Assembly (NCBI GenBank): GCA_027943335.1
Contig: BSBK01001113.1
Location: 670,501-734,500, forward strand
Direction: 5' to 3'
Source: Chamaecyparis obtusa
Lineage: Eukaryota > Streptophyta > Pinopsida > Cupressales > Cupressaceae
DNA: 64,000 nucleotides
The first letter of the stretch is position 1; every line of letters starts with the position of its first letter. The notes below the pieces were generated by a model. It searched no databases. It saw nothing but the letters and a program-made list of their open reading frames with translations, and had not been told where the DNA came from. The position numbers and the translations under genes are program-made. Positions 36,126 through 46,073 of this stretch are shown here, in pieces.

Positions 36126-36533
36126 TGTAGATTGTTGCATCCATTTAGTGGTATATGAGCCTTATCCTTCTTCTGGAATGGATGTTGGTACTTCCTCTAT
36201 GGGGGAGTATGTGTTTTGGAGCTGAGTCATGAGGACTCTAGTGAATGTATTTTATGAAAAGTGTCTTTTGACATTGAAGTTATTATTGACATAGTGATGT
36301 AGCATTTGTCATTGATGTCAATGGGGGAGAAGTATACATGAAAAAACCATCTATTGAAGAGAATCTAAGGGAGAAGAGTAGAAGCAATATAAAATGAAAA
36401 ACTGAATGAATTGAATAAGAAAACAAAGCAAGATTTGATTGATGAAGAGGACTTGAAAGTATTTTCAGAGCAGCAATGTTGCAGTGTTGGTATTCATGGA
36501 ACTTGGATATTTTTTCATCTATGTTGCCATCAA

Positions 36534-36548
36534 GGCCAATGGGGAGAT
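36534..36548 (+). promoter_or_regulatory. Copia polypurine tract
   Basis: The short purine-rich stretch AATGGGGAGAT ends at the 3' LTR start. Confidence 0.6.
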
Positions 36549-37751
36549 TGTTAGGAATGAATGCTAAATATATCCTATGGGGGATTATTTTCAGCCATTA
36601 TGTAGTAGTTATTGTTGTATTCATGACTGTGATTGTCATTGATGTCAACACAGTGATCTAGTGAAGTTTTGTAGAGATGTAGACAGTGTTTGAGTTAGCG
36701 CACGTGGGGTATTGAAGGTCAAAATATGTAGAGTTGAGGACTTACTCTATGATGTCTTACAAGATCATGGTTAAGAGTGCATATGGAAATTCATCTATTC
36801 ATGATAGTTATGTGTAAATAAGTGGAAGCAGTATTCATGCAGTGTTCCTGAGTAGCGATTTGTGGAAATTGGATGAAATATTCTAATCGGGATTGAATCT
36901 GAGCATGTGAAGTTGAATAGAATTTGAAGACATGATGATTGTGACATGGACATGACAGAAAGGTCAAAGGTCACATGAGTGAAGAGTTATCTTAATTGGA
37001 AGCTGACAGTTTTATGTAATTATGAATTTTTATGTAACATGTGGAAGATTTTATTTTGTAATATGTATGTTGACTCATTTGTAATTACTTGAGTGTGGTA
37101 TAAAGGAAGGAATTTTTTCCTTGTTGTAATGTGGAATTGAATTTTAAGATTGTGATAGTGAATTGCGGAATTGTGCAATACTTGTTGAATGAGGATATGC
37201 TAAGTACAAAGATTTGGTATTGAGATCTGATGAAGAAGTTGGTGTGGTTTGGAACAGTCAGAGGAGAAGTAATAAGTTGTTGAGATTAGTAATCTTTTGA
37301 TATTATTTGGTTGAATAATATAGAGATCAATTAGAGAGTGTGTTTAGTGATCTTTCCATTGAATCTATTTGGGCAGTGGGTCCTTCTATCTTCCATAACT
37401 CCTAACAGGATTAGAATCTTTTAGCAGGGATTCAAAGTCTCCTAGAAGGGACTAATATGTACTGAATGTATTTCATAAGACTCCTAATAGAGTCCATCCT
37501 CTCACAAGGAACTTTCATATTAGTGCATCTTTTGTGGGCATCATTCCCACTGGGATTTACTCTTTGATCAAGAGGTTCCCTAGTCAACATATCTTCTGTC
37601 ATAATTGTGTTATTGTGTATGTATATCTTTTTATGCTTGTTGATTACATTGCTTACATGGTTAAAATTTGTTAAAGGTGATAAAATTTGTATTTATCTAA
37701 TAACTGATTCACCCCCCTCTCACTTATCTTGGTGGACTTTACTTTATAACA
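36549..37751 (+). repeat. Copia 3' LTR
   Basis: About 1203 bp, TGTTAGGAATGAATGC to TATAACA. The TATA box is at 37099. The base run after it, ATTGG, equals the first bases after the 5' LTR. Confidence 0.92.
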
Positions 37752-37997
37752 ATTGGAAATGTACCCAATATTGGATATCAAATCCAATATTGGATACATT
37801 CCCAATGACACCAATGAAAAAATGTTGGTGCCATTGTAAAGTATTTGAAATTTTAGACTTCTAATATATGATATTAGGTTCGATGTCCAATATCAGATAT
37901 TAATGTATATATTTGTTCTTATATATAATATAAAGTATAAAATATATGATATATGATATATAATATATGATATATGATATATAATATATAATATATA
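37752..37997. other. Spacer with two consecutive hairpins and an AT microsatellite
   Basis: Hairpin 1 has arms 37754-37776 and 37782-37804 around an ATCAA loop, built on CCAATATTGGAT. Hairpin 2 has arms 37803-37814 and 37825-37836 (CAATGACACCAA / TTGGTGCCATTG). From about 37918 the sequence is a TATAATATATGA-type repeat, which was the target of the next element. Confidence 0.65.
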
Positions 37998-38200
37998 TGT
38001 AATATATTAAAAAGATGTAAAAGGTATAAAAGTATGGAATGGAAGATGGAAAATTTTGTGGACATACAAACTTAAAAAAACATGAATACTTATCTTGAAA
38101 AGAAGGAAATTTGGAAATTACTATTTTCTGGTGTTTGTGTTCAGTTTCGGGAAATTCTATAACCATATCTGGCCTGGAAATGCAGGAATAGAGAAAATAA

Positions 38201-39120
38201 TGTAGGGGTATTCTTAGTCCTTAGTGAATTGGTATGGTGGTGTGTCATTTTGGTTCTTTGGTATTTAGTTGCAGCTTTGATCGACGATCTCGGTCATTGA
38301 AGGGAGCTCGGTCACTGAAGGAACTCGGAAGTCTCCGGTGCTTGGTGAAACTAGTACTCGATGATGATTGTGATGCTCAGTCGACATAGTGCTTGATGAT
38401 GCTTGGCATGCTCAATTATTTCACTGGTGTTCAGTTGTTTCTCTGGCACTCGGTAGTTATGGTTTACTGACTGGAGTTCTTGAAGATTTTCTTGGCTGAT
38501 TTGGTGCATTTATTATTGGTATCTTTTGTTGGATTCTCCTATGTGGATCTGGAGGCCGACATGTTGAATTAAATGTTTGTAAGGTGATTTGTGAGCTGAA
38601 TTGTATTGCATATAATATTTGTTTCTAGGAGTTAAGGGTTTCAACCAGCCGACTTGTGGCTGATGATTAGTATTTAAAGGGTGTTTGGGTAGATGTTTGA
38701 GGATAGGACTTAGAGGGATCATGAAAGAAGATTTGGGAGAATCAGATAAGTGAAGTTGTGGAAAAGATCCTGCGAGATCTTGCAGATCAAACTGTTATCT
38801 GATAGTTTGTATTTGCAGAGCTAGTGGTTTCTTACTTGGAGACAAGGAGATTGCTTGGAGGCTTGCAAGCTCAAGTTTAGATCTACCTTAGGATTTCCAT
38901 TAGTTGCTGATAGTTTTTAGGATTGAACTACCTAGAGTTGTATTCGATCTTGATGATCTTGCAAAATTATTTCTGATTGTAATTGGCCATAACCCAGAAG
39001 GCCTTACATCTGGCCATGTTAATGGAAAATTTGATTTGAAACAATTGTTGTGTTGTGTTGTTCTGAAGCTGCAAGGTTGGATTGTCCTTAATTAGATCCT
39101 TTGTACCTTGATCTGTGTCA
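38201..39120 (+). repeat. 5' LTR of the gag-protease element
   Basis: 920 bp, TGTAGGGGTATTC to CTGTGTCA. TATTTAAAG at 38671 is a candidate TATA box. The short CTCGGT/CTCGAT-type motif recurs many times between about 38280 and 38460. Confidence 0.85.
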
Positions 39121-39133
39121 TGCGGTATCAGAG
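39121..39133 (+). promoter_or_regulatory. PBS-like site of the gag-protease element
   Basis: TGCGGTATCAGAG directly after the LTR. It resembles the initiator-Met site TGGTATCAGAGC with a changed start. Confidence 0.6.
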
Positions 39134-39371
39134 TTGAGTTGATCTTGTGGAGTGAAGGTTGATCTTGCGAGGGTTGATCCTGTGAAGTTGATCTTTTTGG
39201 TGAAGAGATCATATGATCTAAGTTGCAGATTTGTGGCACTAAACTTGTGAAATCTTGCCCTAGTTGTTGGTGTGAGGTGGTAGGTTGCGATCTGACTTGC
39301 ATGCAACTTGGAGATTGGCACAAGGTGGTTAGTGTAGGGTTTTTTGCAAAGGGTTTCTCTTATCTTTAAGG

Positions 39372-41093
39372 ATGTCTCTGAGAAGATTGGACCCTAGAGC
39401 AATTGCTGATCTTTGTGATACTATGAAATCTAAGATTACAGAGAAGGTGAAATCAGATTTCAGATCTGAGATGGAACTGATGAAGAATGACATGGTCACT
39501 GAGATCATGAGAGTTGTTACTGGTGTACCTTGGAATTTTGGTACTGAGGATGGTTATGAAGAAGCTCCTGAAGAATTTGAAGCTACTGGATCTAGTGGTG
39601 ATGACCGGAGGGACAAATCTGGTGAAGATAGAACTGCTTGGTTGCATACATCTGGAGCTCAGTTATGTAATAGTTACCAAATGGAAGTTTCTACTTTCTT
39701 TGGTACCTTGAAACCCAAGAACTTGATTGATTGGATTGGTGAACTTGAAGATTTCTTTGAGCTAGAAGAAATTGAAGATCCTCTTCAAGTGAGATTGGCA
39801 CATAATAAGTTGAAAGGACATGTTGCTCTTTGGTGGAAAGAATTAAAAAGAGATAGAGAAGATGAAGGTGAAATGAAGATCAATCGGTGGAGGTTGATGG
39901 TGACTAAGATGAAAGCTAAGTTCATACCTGTTGACTATGAGCTTGACTTGTTTAAGAAGTTGCAAAATCTGAAGTAGAAGGATTTATCTGTTGAAGATTA
40001 TACCGAGGAATTGTACAAGCTTACTATTCATTCTGGACACAGAGAACTTGGTAAGGAAAAGCTAGCTCGGTATGTGAATGGTTTGAGATTCAATATTCAG
40101 GATGAGCTTGGTATGCTGAAGATTGATTCTATTGAAGATGCTTATCAGTATGCTCTGAAGGTAGAAGATAAGTTGAAGAGGAAACAACATAGTAACTCTT
40201 GAGGGAAGGAAAAGATTGATCACTAGGTGAAGGATAAACTGAATGATGCACAAGATGAATAGAAACTTGTGGAACCGTAAAAGAAGACAGGTAGAGTTAT
40301 CTTTAAGGGTACTTATTATAACTATGGAGAGTAAGGACAACATTATTTTGAGTGTACATAGAAGAATCTTGGTGACCAAAGAACTGTTGTGGTGAATAAG
40401 AACATTCAGAATGAACCTAAATCTAAGAACTTGCTATCTCAGTGAACATTTCTTGGTACAAAGGAGAAACCTTGTCAAAGGAGTAACTTGTTCAGGACTC
40501 GGTGCAAGTTTGGAGGTAAAATTTGTGATGTAATTTTTGATAGTGGTAGTACTGATAACCTTGTTGCTAAGGACATGGTTCAGAAACTTGGTTTGAATAG
40601 AATGAAGCATCCTTGTCCTTATAGGATTGGTTGGTTGCAAGATGATCATGCTCTGGAAGTGAGATAACAATGCTTTGTTGATGTTCAGATTGGCCAGTAT
40701 AAGGATCTTGTGTTATGTGATATTATGGAGATGAATAGTTATCATATATTGCTCAGTAGACCTTGGAAATTTGATTGTAGAGCTATGTATGATTGTGTGA
40801 AGAATGTGTTTACTATTGAGAAGGATGACAAGAAGTTTTCCCTAATGCCTTTGCTGGATACAATGCTTAGTAGGAAAAGCTTGAGTATTGGTAGCCAAGT
40901 TAAGTTGGTGGATCCTGAAGTTATGGATGATCAGTGTGAGGAACAAGCCTATGTGTTGTCAAGAAAAGACTTGAAAAGGTAGAGGAAGCTGAAGTGGAAG
41001 AGTATGCAAGCTAAGAAGATGAAGGACTTGTATGTGAAGAACCAGTTCGAGATTTATGTGCTGAATCCTGGAAGATGTTCTTCTCACATATGA
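39372..41093 (+). pseudogene. Gag-protease polyprotein, decayed
   Basis: The ATG at 39372 opens one continuous frame of 574 codons to the TGA at 41091. The Retrotrans_gag core reads STFFGTLKPKNLIDWIGEL, LAHNKLKGHVALWWKEL and DLSVEDYTEELYKL (39690-40030). The zinc knuckle near 40315-40360 is damaged: its first two Cys are Tyr. Retropepsin is FDSGSTDNLVAKDMV (Asp codon 40539), with a downstream ILLSRPWKFD where related elements have LLGRPW. Ten premature stops: TAG 39975, 40224, 40260, 40359, 40980; TAA 40278, 40332, 40665; TGA 40200, 40443. There is no frameshift. Confidence 0.9.
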
Positions 41094-41120
41094 ACATCTT
41101 TTGGAACTTGGGGTGTCTGA

Positions 41121-42032
41121 TGTAGGGGCATTCTTGGTCCTCAGTGAATCTGCATGGTGGTGTGTTATTTTGGTTCTTTGGTATTCATTTGTAGCTTTAA
41201 CCGATGGTCTCAGTCATTGAAGGGAGCTCGGTCACTAAAGGAACTCAGAAGTCTTCGACACTCGGTGAAACTGGTACTCGATGATGCTTGCGATGCTTGG
41301 TTGACATAGTGCTCGATGATGCTTGGCATGCTTGGTTATTTCTCTGGTGCTTGGTAGTTATGGCTTACTGACTGGAGTTCTTGAAGATTTTCTTGGTTGA
41401 TTTGGTGCATTTATTATTGGTATCTTTTTTTGGGATTCTCCCATGTGGATCTAGAGGCCGACCTATTGAATTAAATGTTTGTAAGGTGATTTGTGAGCCG
41501 AATTATATTGCATTTAATATTTTCTTGTAGGATTTAAGGGTGTCATTCAGCCGACTTGTGGCTGATGATTAGTATTTAAAGGGTGTTTGGGTATATGTTT
41601 GAGGACAGGACTTAGAGGGATCATGATAGAAAATTTGGAAGAACTGGATAAGTGAAGTTGTGGAAAAGATCCTATGAGATCTTGCAGATTAGATTGGTAT
41701 CTGATAGTTTGTATCTGCAGAGCTAGTGGTTGCTTACTTGGAGACAAGGAGATTTCTTGGAGGCTTGCAAGCTCAAGTTTAGATCTGTGTTAGGATTTTC
41801 ATCAATTGCTGATAATTTTCAGGAATGAACTAGCTAGAGTTGTATTGGATCTTGATGATCTTACAGACTTGTTTCTGATTGTAATTGGCACTAACCCGAA
41901 AGGCCTTATAGTTGGTCATGTTAATGGAAATTTTTATTTGAAACAATTGTTGTGTTGTGTTATTTTTTTGTGTTGTTCTGAAGCTGCAAGGTTGGATTGT
42001 CCTTAATTGGATCCTCTGTACCTTGATATGCA
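41121..42032 (+). repeat. 3' LTR of the gag-protease element
   Basis: 912 bp, matching 38201-39120. It is preceded by the weak purine tract ACTTGGGGTGTCTGA. Confidence 0.85.
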
Positions 42033-43293
42033 TTAGAAAACCCAAAAAAAATTTATCTTTCTAAGAAAGGTCATCCTTGACCTCAGGATAGGGATAAGAT
42101 CTTACCATAGGGTACAATCTTACCCCAAAAAGTCATCCTTGACCTGCACTATTCCGATGTAAATTATGTTCACGGATCTCAGAAGTTCACCGAAAAGGGT
42201 ACTTAGATCTGAACTATAATTCTCTGTCTCGCACCTATACCTGCAAGAAAAAGAGGCTTTTGTTGTTTGGATGAGGGATTTACCTTTGTCAAACCTCGGT
42301 TTGGAATCAAACTTTAAAATAAAATTGAAAAATAAAATGCTATCAAGTAGTAGAAGTAGATCTAACAATGAAGCTATGATACTCAATAGATATGCAATTA
42401 TATTTGAAATGTAATCAAGTATGTTAATATGAAAGATTGGAATCACTAACAAATTTAAATCAAAACCTCCATGATTGTATGTTTGGAATCCACCTTGAAG
42501 AGAGAATGAATAGATCTTGAAGATGAACAAAGGATCTTGAAGGAAGATCACACCACCATGTTGGATAGATCTAGGGTTTTGAATGATGAATCTTGAATGC
42601 TTAAACCAAATCCCTCAAAGAATTGAATTCTTGAATCCTTCATCTTCAATGGAAAACTTGAATGCTTGAATGTATATGATGACTTGAATGCTTCCTTGAT
42701 TGATAATTCTTCCTTGATCGTGGATATCTCTCGCACTTGATTTCTTGATGGAAAGATGGATTGAAATGAGAGAGAAAGGCTTCCTTTTATACTAGTCTAG
42801 GGCATAAACTTCTAGAGAGGCTGACATAGGAGATTTAAATTCCACTTAAGCCTTAACCCTTAGAAATGGACCTAGATTAAATACAATTTAAGAGTTTACT
42901 ATTCTAAAATCTGAAACAGTCAACCCGAAAGTGAGAAAAATATTCTTTCTGAAACTCGACATTCGTAAATCATGGAATCTTAAAATTTGGACCTGGGGTC
43001 AAGGTCGAGGTTGAATTTGACCTAGGTTAGGGTTGAGGTCAACTTTGACCTAGGTTAGAGTTGAGGTTGACCTTGACCTAAAAGGTCGACCTTGACCCTG
43101 AGGTCAAGGATCTCAAGATCTCTGTCCAAAGTGCCAGAAAAGTGCATAAAGAAGGTGGAAAAAGGGGCAAAGTGAGGAGAAAATCTAGATTCAAGCCAGG
43201 GACCTACTTGAGGCATTTTACATGACCCTAAACTACCTACTCGGAGGGCTAAACCAGTCTTAAATGGAAGTGCTTCCATTTTTTGATTATACA

Positions 43294-43308
43294 TTTAGCC
43301 CCCACTTT
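43294..43308 (-). promoter_or_regulatory. Polypurine tract of the LARD-type element
   Basis: AAAGTGGGGGCTAAA on the minus strand, directly against the 3' LTR. Confidence 0.75.
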
Positions 43309-45054
43309 AGCAAAAGTATCGATTCAATACAAACTCTTGGTAAAGGAGAAGAAAGAAGAGATCCTAGTGGATTTGCAGTGAGATAGAATAACACTTAGTT
43401 AAGAACACAAGCCCCCAGGCTAAGGATTCTAACTCAACATACACGCATGAGGGTGTGAAAATAAAGAGAAAACTAAAAGACACACAAAAGAGAGGGGTTA
43501 GTACTTGAACCCAAATCAACTGGTAGAGGAAACCTTGTTGAGAAATGATTCCTCTACTAATATCATATTTGGAAAGCTATCATAAAATCATAAATGATTA
43601 CATAATAAAGATAAGATCGACACTATAAATAACATAGTTTCATGATCCAATCCTACTAGCATGAAAGAGAAAAGAGAGAAAAGAGAAAGTGATTACCTCA
43701 CCCAATAAGATGCCCACTTTACCATGAATCACCAAGGAGGGAGAGCCCAACAGATAGTGAAACCTGATAGTTCAGCCAAAAATTGTGCCTTGGATTTGTA
43801 ATGCATCTTCTGACGGCTTTTGGAATACCCATAGATCCACCTTCTTGTATCACCATGGAATATAAAATGCATCTCTCCTCAGGATTTAACAACTTATGTG
43901 CATTACCTTTGGAAGATTTAGCATATTTGAAAATTGAAAAATGCATGTCTCTTCAGGATTTAGCAACTTATGTGTGTTACCTTCAGAGGATTTAGCATAT
44001 TTGAAATTGAAAAATGCGTGTCTGTTCAGGATTTAGCAACTTATGTGTGTTACCTTTAGAGGATTTAGCATATTGGAAAATTTAAAAATATATAAGGGAG
44101 ACCCTATATATGCCCCCCTCCTTATCGTGACTGCCTACTAGACATGATAAGGAAGAGGAGGATACCTACATCACAAAGTAAGGATATATCTTGCTAACAA
44201 TGTACACTATATTCTTAGTTAAAGATATTGAACTTTTCATCCAAGAGCATAGATAATCGTGAAAAGGATGTCACTTATGGAAAAAGGATCCTCAAAGAAA
44301 AATATCTTATCAACAAGACCCCCATCATAGAGGAGTGTTTTAGATAAAATATCATCCTTCAAAAAAAGAAACAAAGATTCAATCATCTAGCTCCCTGTAC
44401 TCAAGAGGAAGAGGAATCTTTGAATAAAGGAATCAAACTCTAACCCTACAACTAGGGAAAGAATTTATAAAGAACATAATTTATAGAATAAAGCAGAGGT
44501 GATGACCTAGGACAACAACCTCTCACATAAAAGGATATCCATAGCCAAAACCTCAGTCAATATAATGAAATAATGTTGCAAGATAAACAAATGCCACTAA
44601 TCTAAGGAAAGAAGATCCCTAGACAAAGAGAAAGAATGAAGAACCTTGCACCCCAGGGATGAAAGCAAGGGATACCTTTTCAAAAAAAATGTCTTTAGAA
44701 AAGATATCTTGAATATAGAATAAAATCTATGGATGATTATAAACATAATGCTAAACCATAGAGAAGAAGGATAGAGAGAATACCAATTAAGCTCAAGATA
44801 AAATATATGCCAAGATCCTAATGGATCCTAGAAGACTAGATTAAATGCCTCTTTCCCCCTAGTCATAAGACAAGAGGATAATAGATCTATATTATGGAAG
44901 AGTCAAGGGGATGCTCCCTATCAAAGTTATGAAGGAATTGTAAAACTGTACGAGAGTGAGATATAATTCCTAAAGCAACTCTATCTCTAACATATAACTT
45001 GAAATGCACACAATCAACAAGTAAATATGTATAACTATAATGAAAAGGACATTT
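43309..45054 (-). other. Interior of the LARD-type element without a clear gene
   Basis: About 1.7 kb. One 75-codon open frame (43719-43946, -) overlaps the tandem repeat at 43864-44085 and is not convincing. The rest has no recognisable coding sequence. Confidence 0.45.
43864..44085. repeat. Three tandem copies of a 73-74-bp unit
   Basis: Units share CAGGATTTAGCAACTTATGT, a TGTTACCTT stretch and GAGGATTTAGCATATT. The AGGATTTA anchors lie at 43881, 43955 and 44028. Copies 2 and 3 are more alike than either is to copy 1. Confidence 0.85.
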
Positions 45055-46029
45055 TTACTTGGATAGAGCATATTTCAGCATAGGTCTAAAGATTTCTTTC
45101 TTGGAATTCATCAACTAAACATACAACTTCTTAGCTACATCTTGAGGAGTATCAGGGTAATCTAATTTAGGTCTAGGGAGAAGAACATGAAGAGGATGAT
45201 GATGATCAAAATCAACTACCTTTAATTGAGATTGCAAACAACCAACACCACACACATCTGGTTTAGGGGGTATATGAACCAGATATTAAATACCATGTTC
45301 ATTAACACCAAGCCCTAATCCTTTATAACCTTATTTAGTCATAATATTATATCCTGCAATGTACATACCATGTAAAGCTTGTACAGGAGGTGATTGTTTA
45401 TCATGTTCATGAGTAAAGGTTGTATAAGGTGGAATAATAGGTTTAGAGGAAGTTTTTGTACCCTTTCCTTTAATATCATCATGAATAGGAGGAGAAGGTA
45501 AATCCAAGAACTCTTGTACATCTGCGTCATGAACTATAGATTGAATCCCATCATAAGTATGGGAAGAACTAGGATTATTAGATGGAGAATTAGGCATATT
45601 AGGCATCATATTAGGATTAGGAAATAGATTAGGGACGATAGGAAGATTATGAGATGGTGTATCATCTACCCAATTCCACACATAATCCAAAAGAGTAATA
45701 AGTCCACCACATAAATCTTTAATGAAAATTTTGAAAGTAGGAAGACTAGTATCTGTCAATCTCACAAAAGCATAGGCAAGTGAAAGATGAATGGTAACCA
45801 TCATAATGAAGTGAATAATACTCTCATAAACATCATAAGTTTGATAAAGAGATGCTAAGAGAAGGATAATAAAGAAAATAAGCACACACCAAAGTATCTT
45901 AAAAATCTTCATAGTAAATGCAAGAAATATTTTTATATTTTGTGAAATATATGGATTTTTTTGTTTTTTAAATTTTAAAAATGCAATAGTATAAAAGAAA
46001 TATAATCTTAAAGAAAGAAAGCAAAGCAT
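45055..46029 (-). pseudogene. Membrane-spanning ORF with G-patch-like motif, unknown function
   Basis: It starts at 46029 or, more likely, at the internal Met at 45912 (MKIFKILW). Two hydrophobic segments follow: ILWCVLIFFIILLLASLY and IIHFIMMVTIHLSLAYAF, fitting membrane spans. Next come a short soluble part with WNWVDDTP, an Asn/Pro/Met-rich linker and an acidic stretch ending near TTFTHEHDKQ. The last part (45238-45354) reads GYNIMTK-x-GYKGLGLG and then PPKPDVCGVGC, the spacing of a G-patch (glycines plus GLG, ending GhG); x is a TAA where Gln fits. The frame continues to the TAA at 45055 with three stops. G-patch motifs bind nucleic acid and are known in retroelement and retroviral polyproteins; a membrane-anchored form is not one I know. 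Confidence 0.6.
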
Positions 46030-46053
46030 CCAACACCAAAAAGAAAGAGTTGT

Positions 46054-46070
46054 CTATCACAAGTTCACCA
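46054..46070 (-). promoter_or_regulatory. PBS-like site of the LARD-type element
   Basis: TGGTGAACTTGTGATAG on the minus strand, 3 nt from the 5' LTR. It begins with TGG, as required to pair with a tRNA CCA end. The tRNA is not identified. Confidence 0.55.
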
Positions 46071-46073
46071 AAA

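Larger units (their letters stand above)
23373..37751 (+). mobile_element. Ty1/Copia LTR retrotransposon (split by a nested element)
   Basis: The 5' LTR (23373-31963, interrupted by 23661-31053) and 3' LTR (36549-37751) match. Both start TGTTAGGAATGAATGC and end TAACA; without the insertion they are about 1.2 kb each. The PBS TGGTATCAGAGC lies 2 nt after the 5' LTR. Gag, protease, integrase, RT and RNase H follow in the Copia order (integrase before RT). I see no matching target duplication: the left flank is AAATA and the right flank ATTGG. Twelve nonsense codons and one frameshift inactivate it. Confidence 0.93.
38198..42035 (+). mobile_element. Gag-protease-only Gypsy-type LTR element
   Basis: LTRs of about 0.92 kb (38201-39120 and 41121-42032, starting TGTAGGGG) flank a 2-kb interior with only gag and protease. 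The host LTR gives an exact test of the insertion: GAAAA is duplicated at 38193-38197 and 42036-42040. The outer ends are therefore TAATGTAG and TGCATTA, 3 nt beyond the conventional TG...CA. With no RT or integrase it is a TR-GAG-like non-autonomous element. Confidence 0.88.
37998..43293 (-). repeat. 3' LTR of the LARD-type element, interrupted
   Basis: The pieces are 37998-38197 and 42036-43293. Together they match 46074-47510 from TGTAATATATTAAAAAG to the end. Confidence 0.85.

Noticed and set aside
38967..39323. 118-codon minus-strand ORF in the gag-protease element
   Set aside because: It lies antisense across the LTR end, PBS and leader; the partner LTR has only a partial version.
1395..41093. 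TAG possibly read as Gln (an altered genetic code)
   Set aside because: TAG dominates the stops, but TGA and TAA also occur, frameshifts are present in several ORFs and the integrase has lost a catalytic residue. Decay of methylated plant elements explains all of this.
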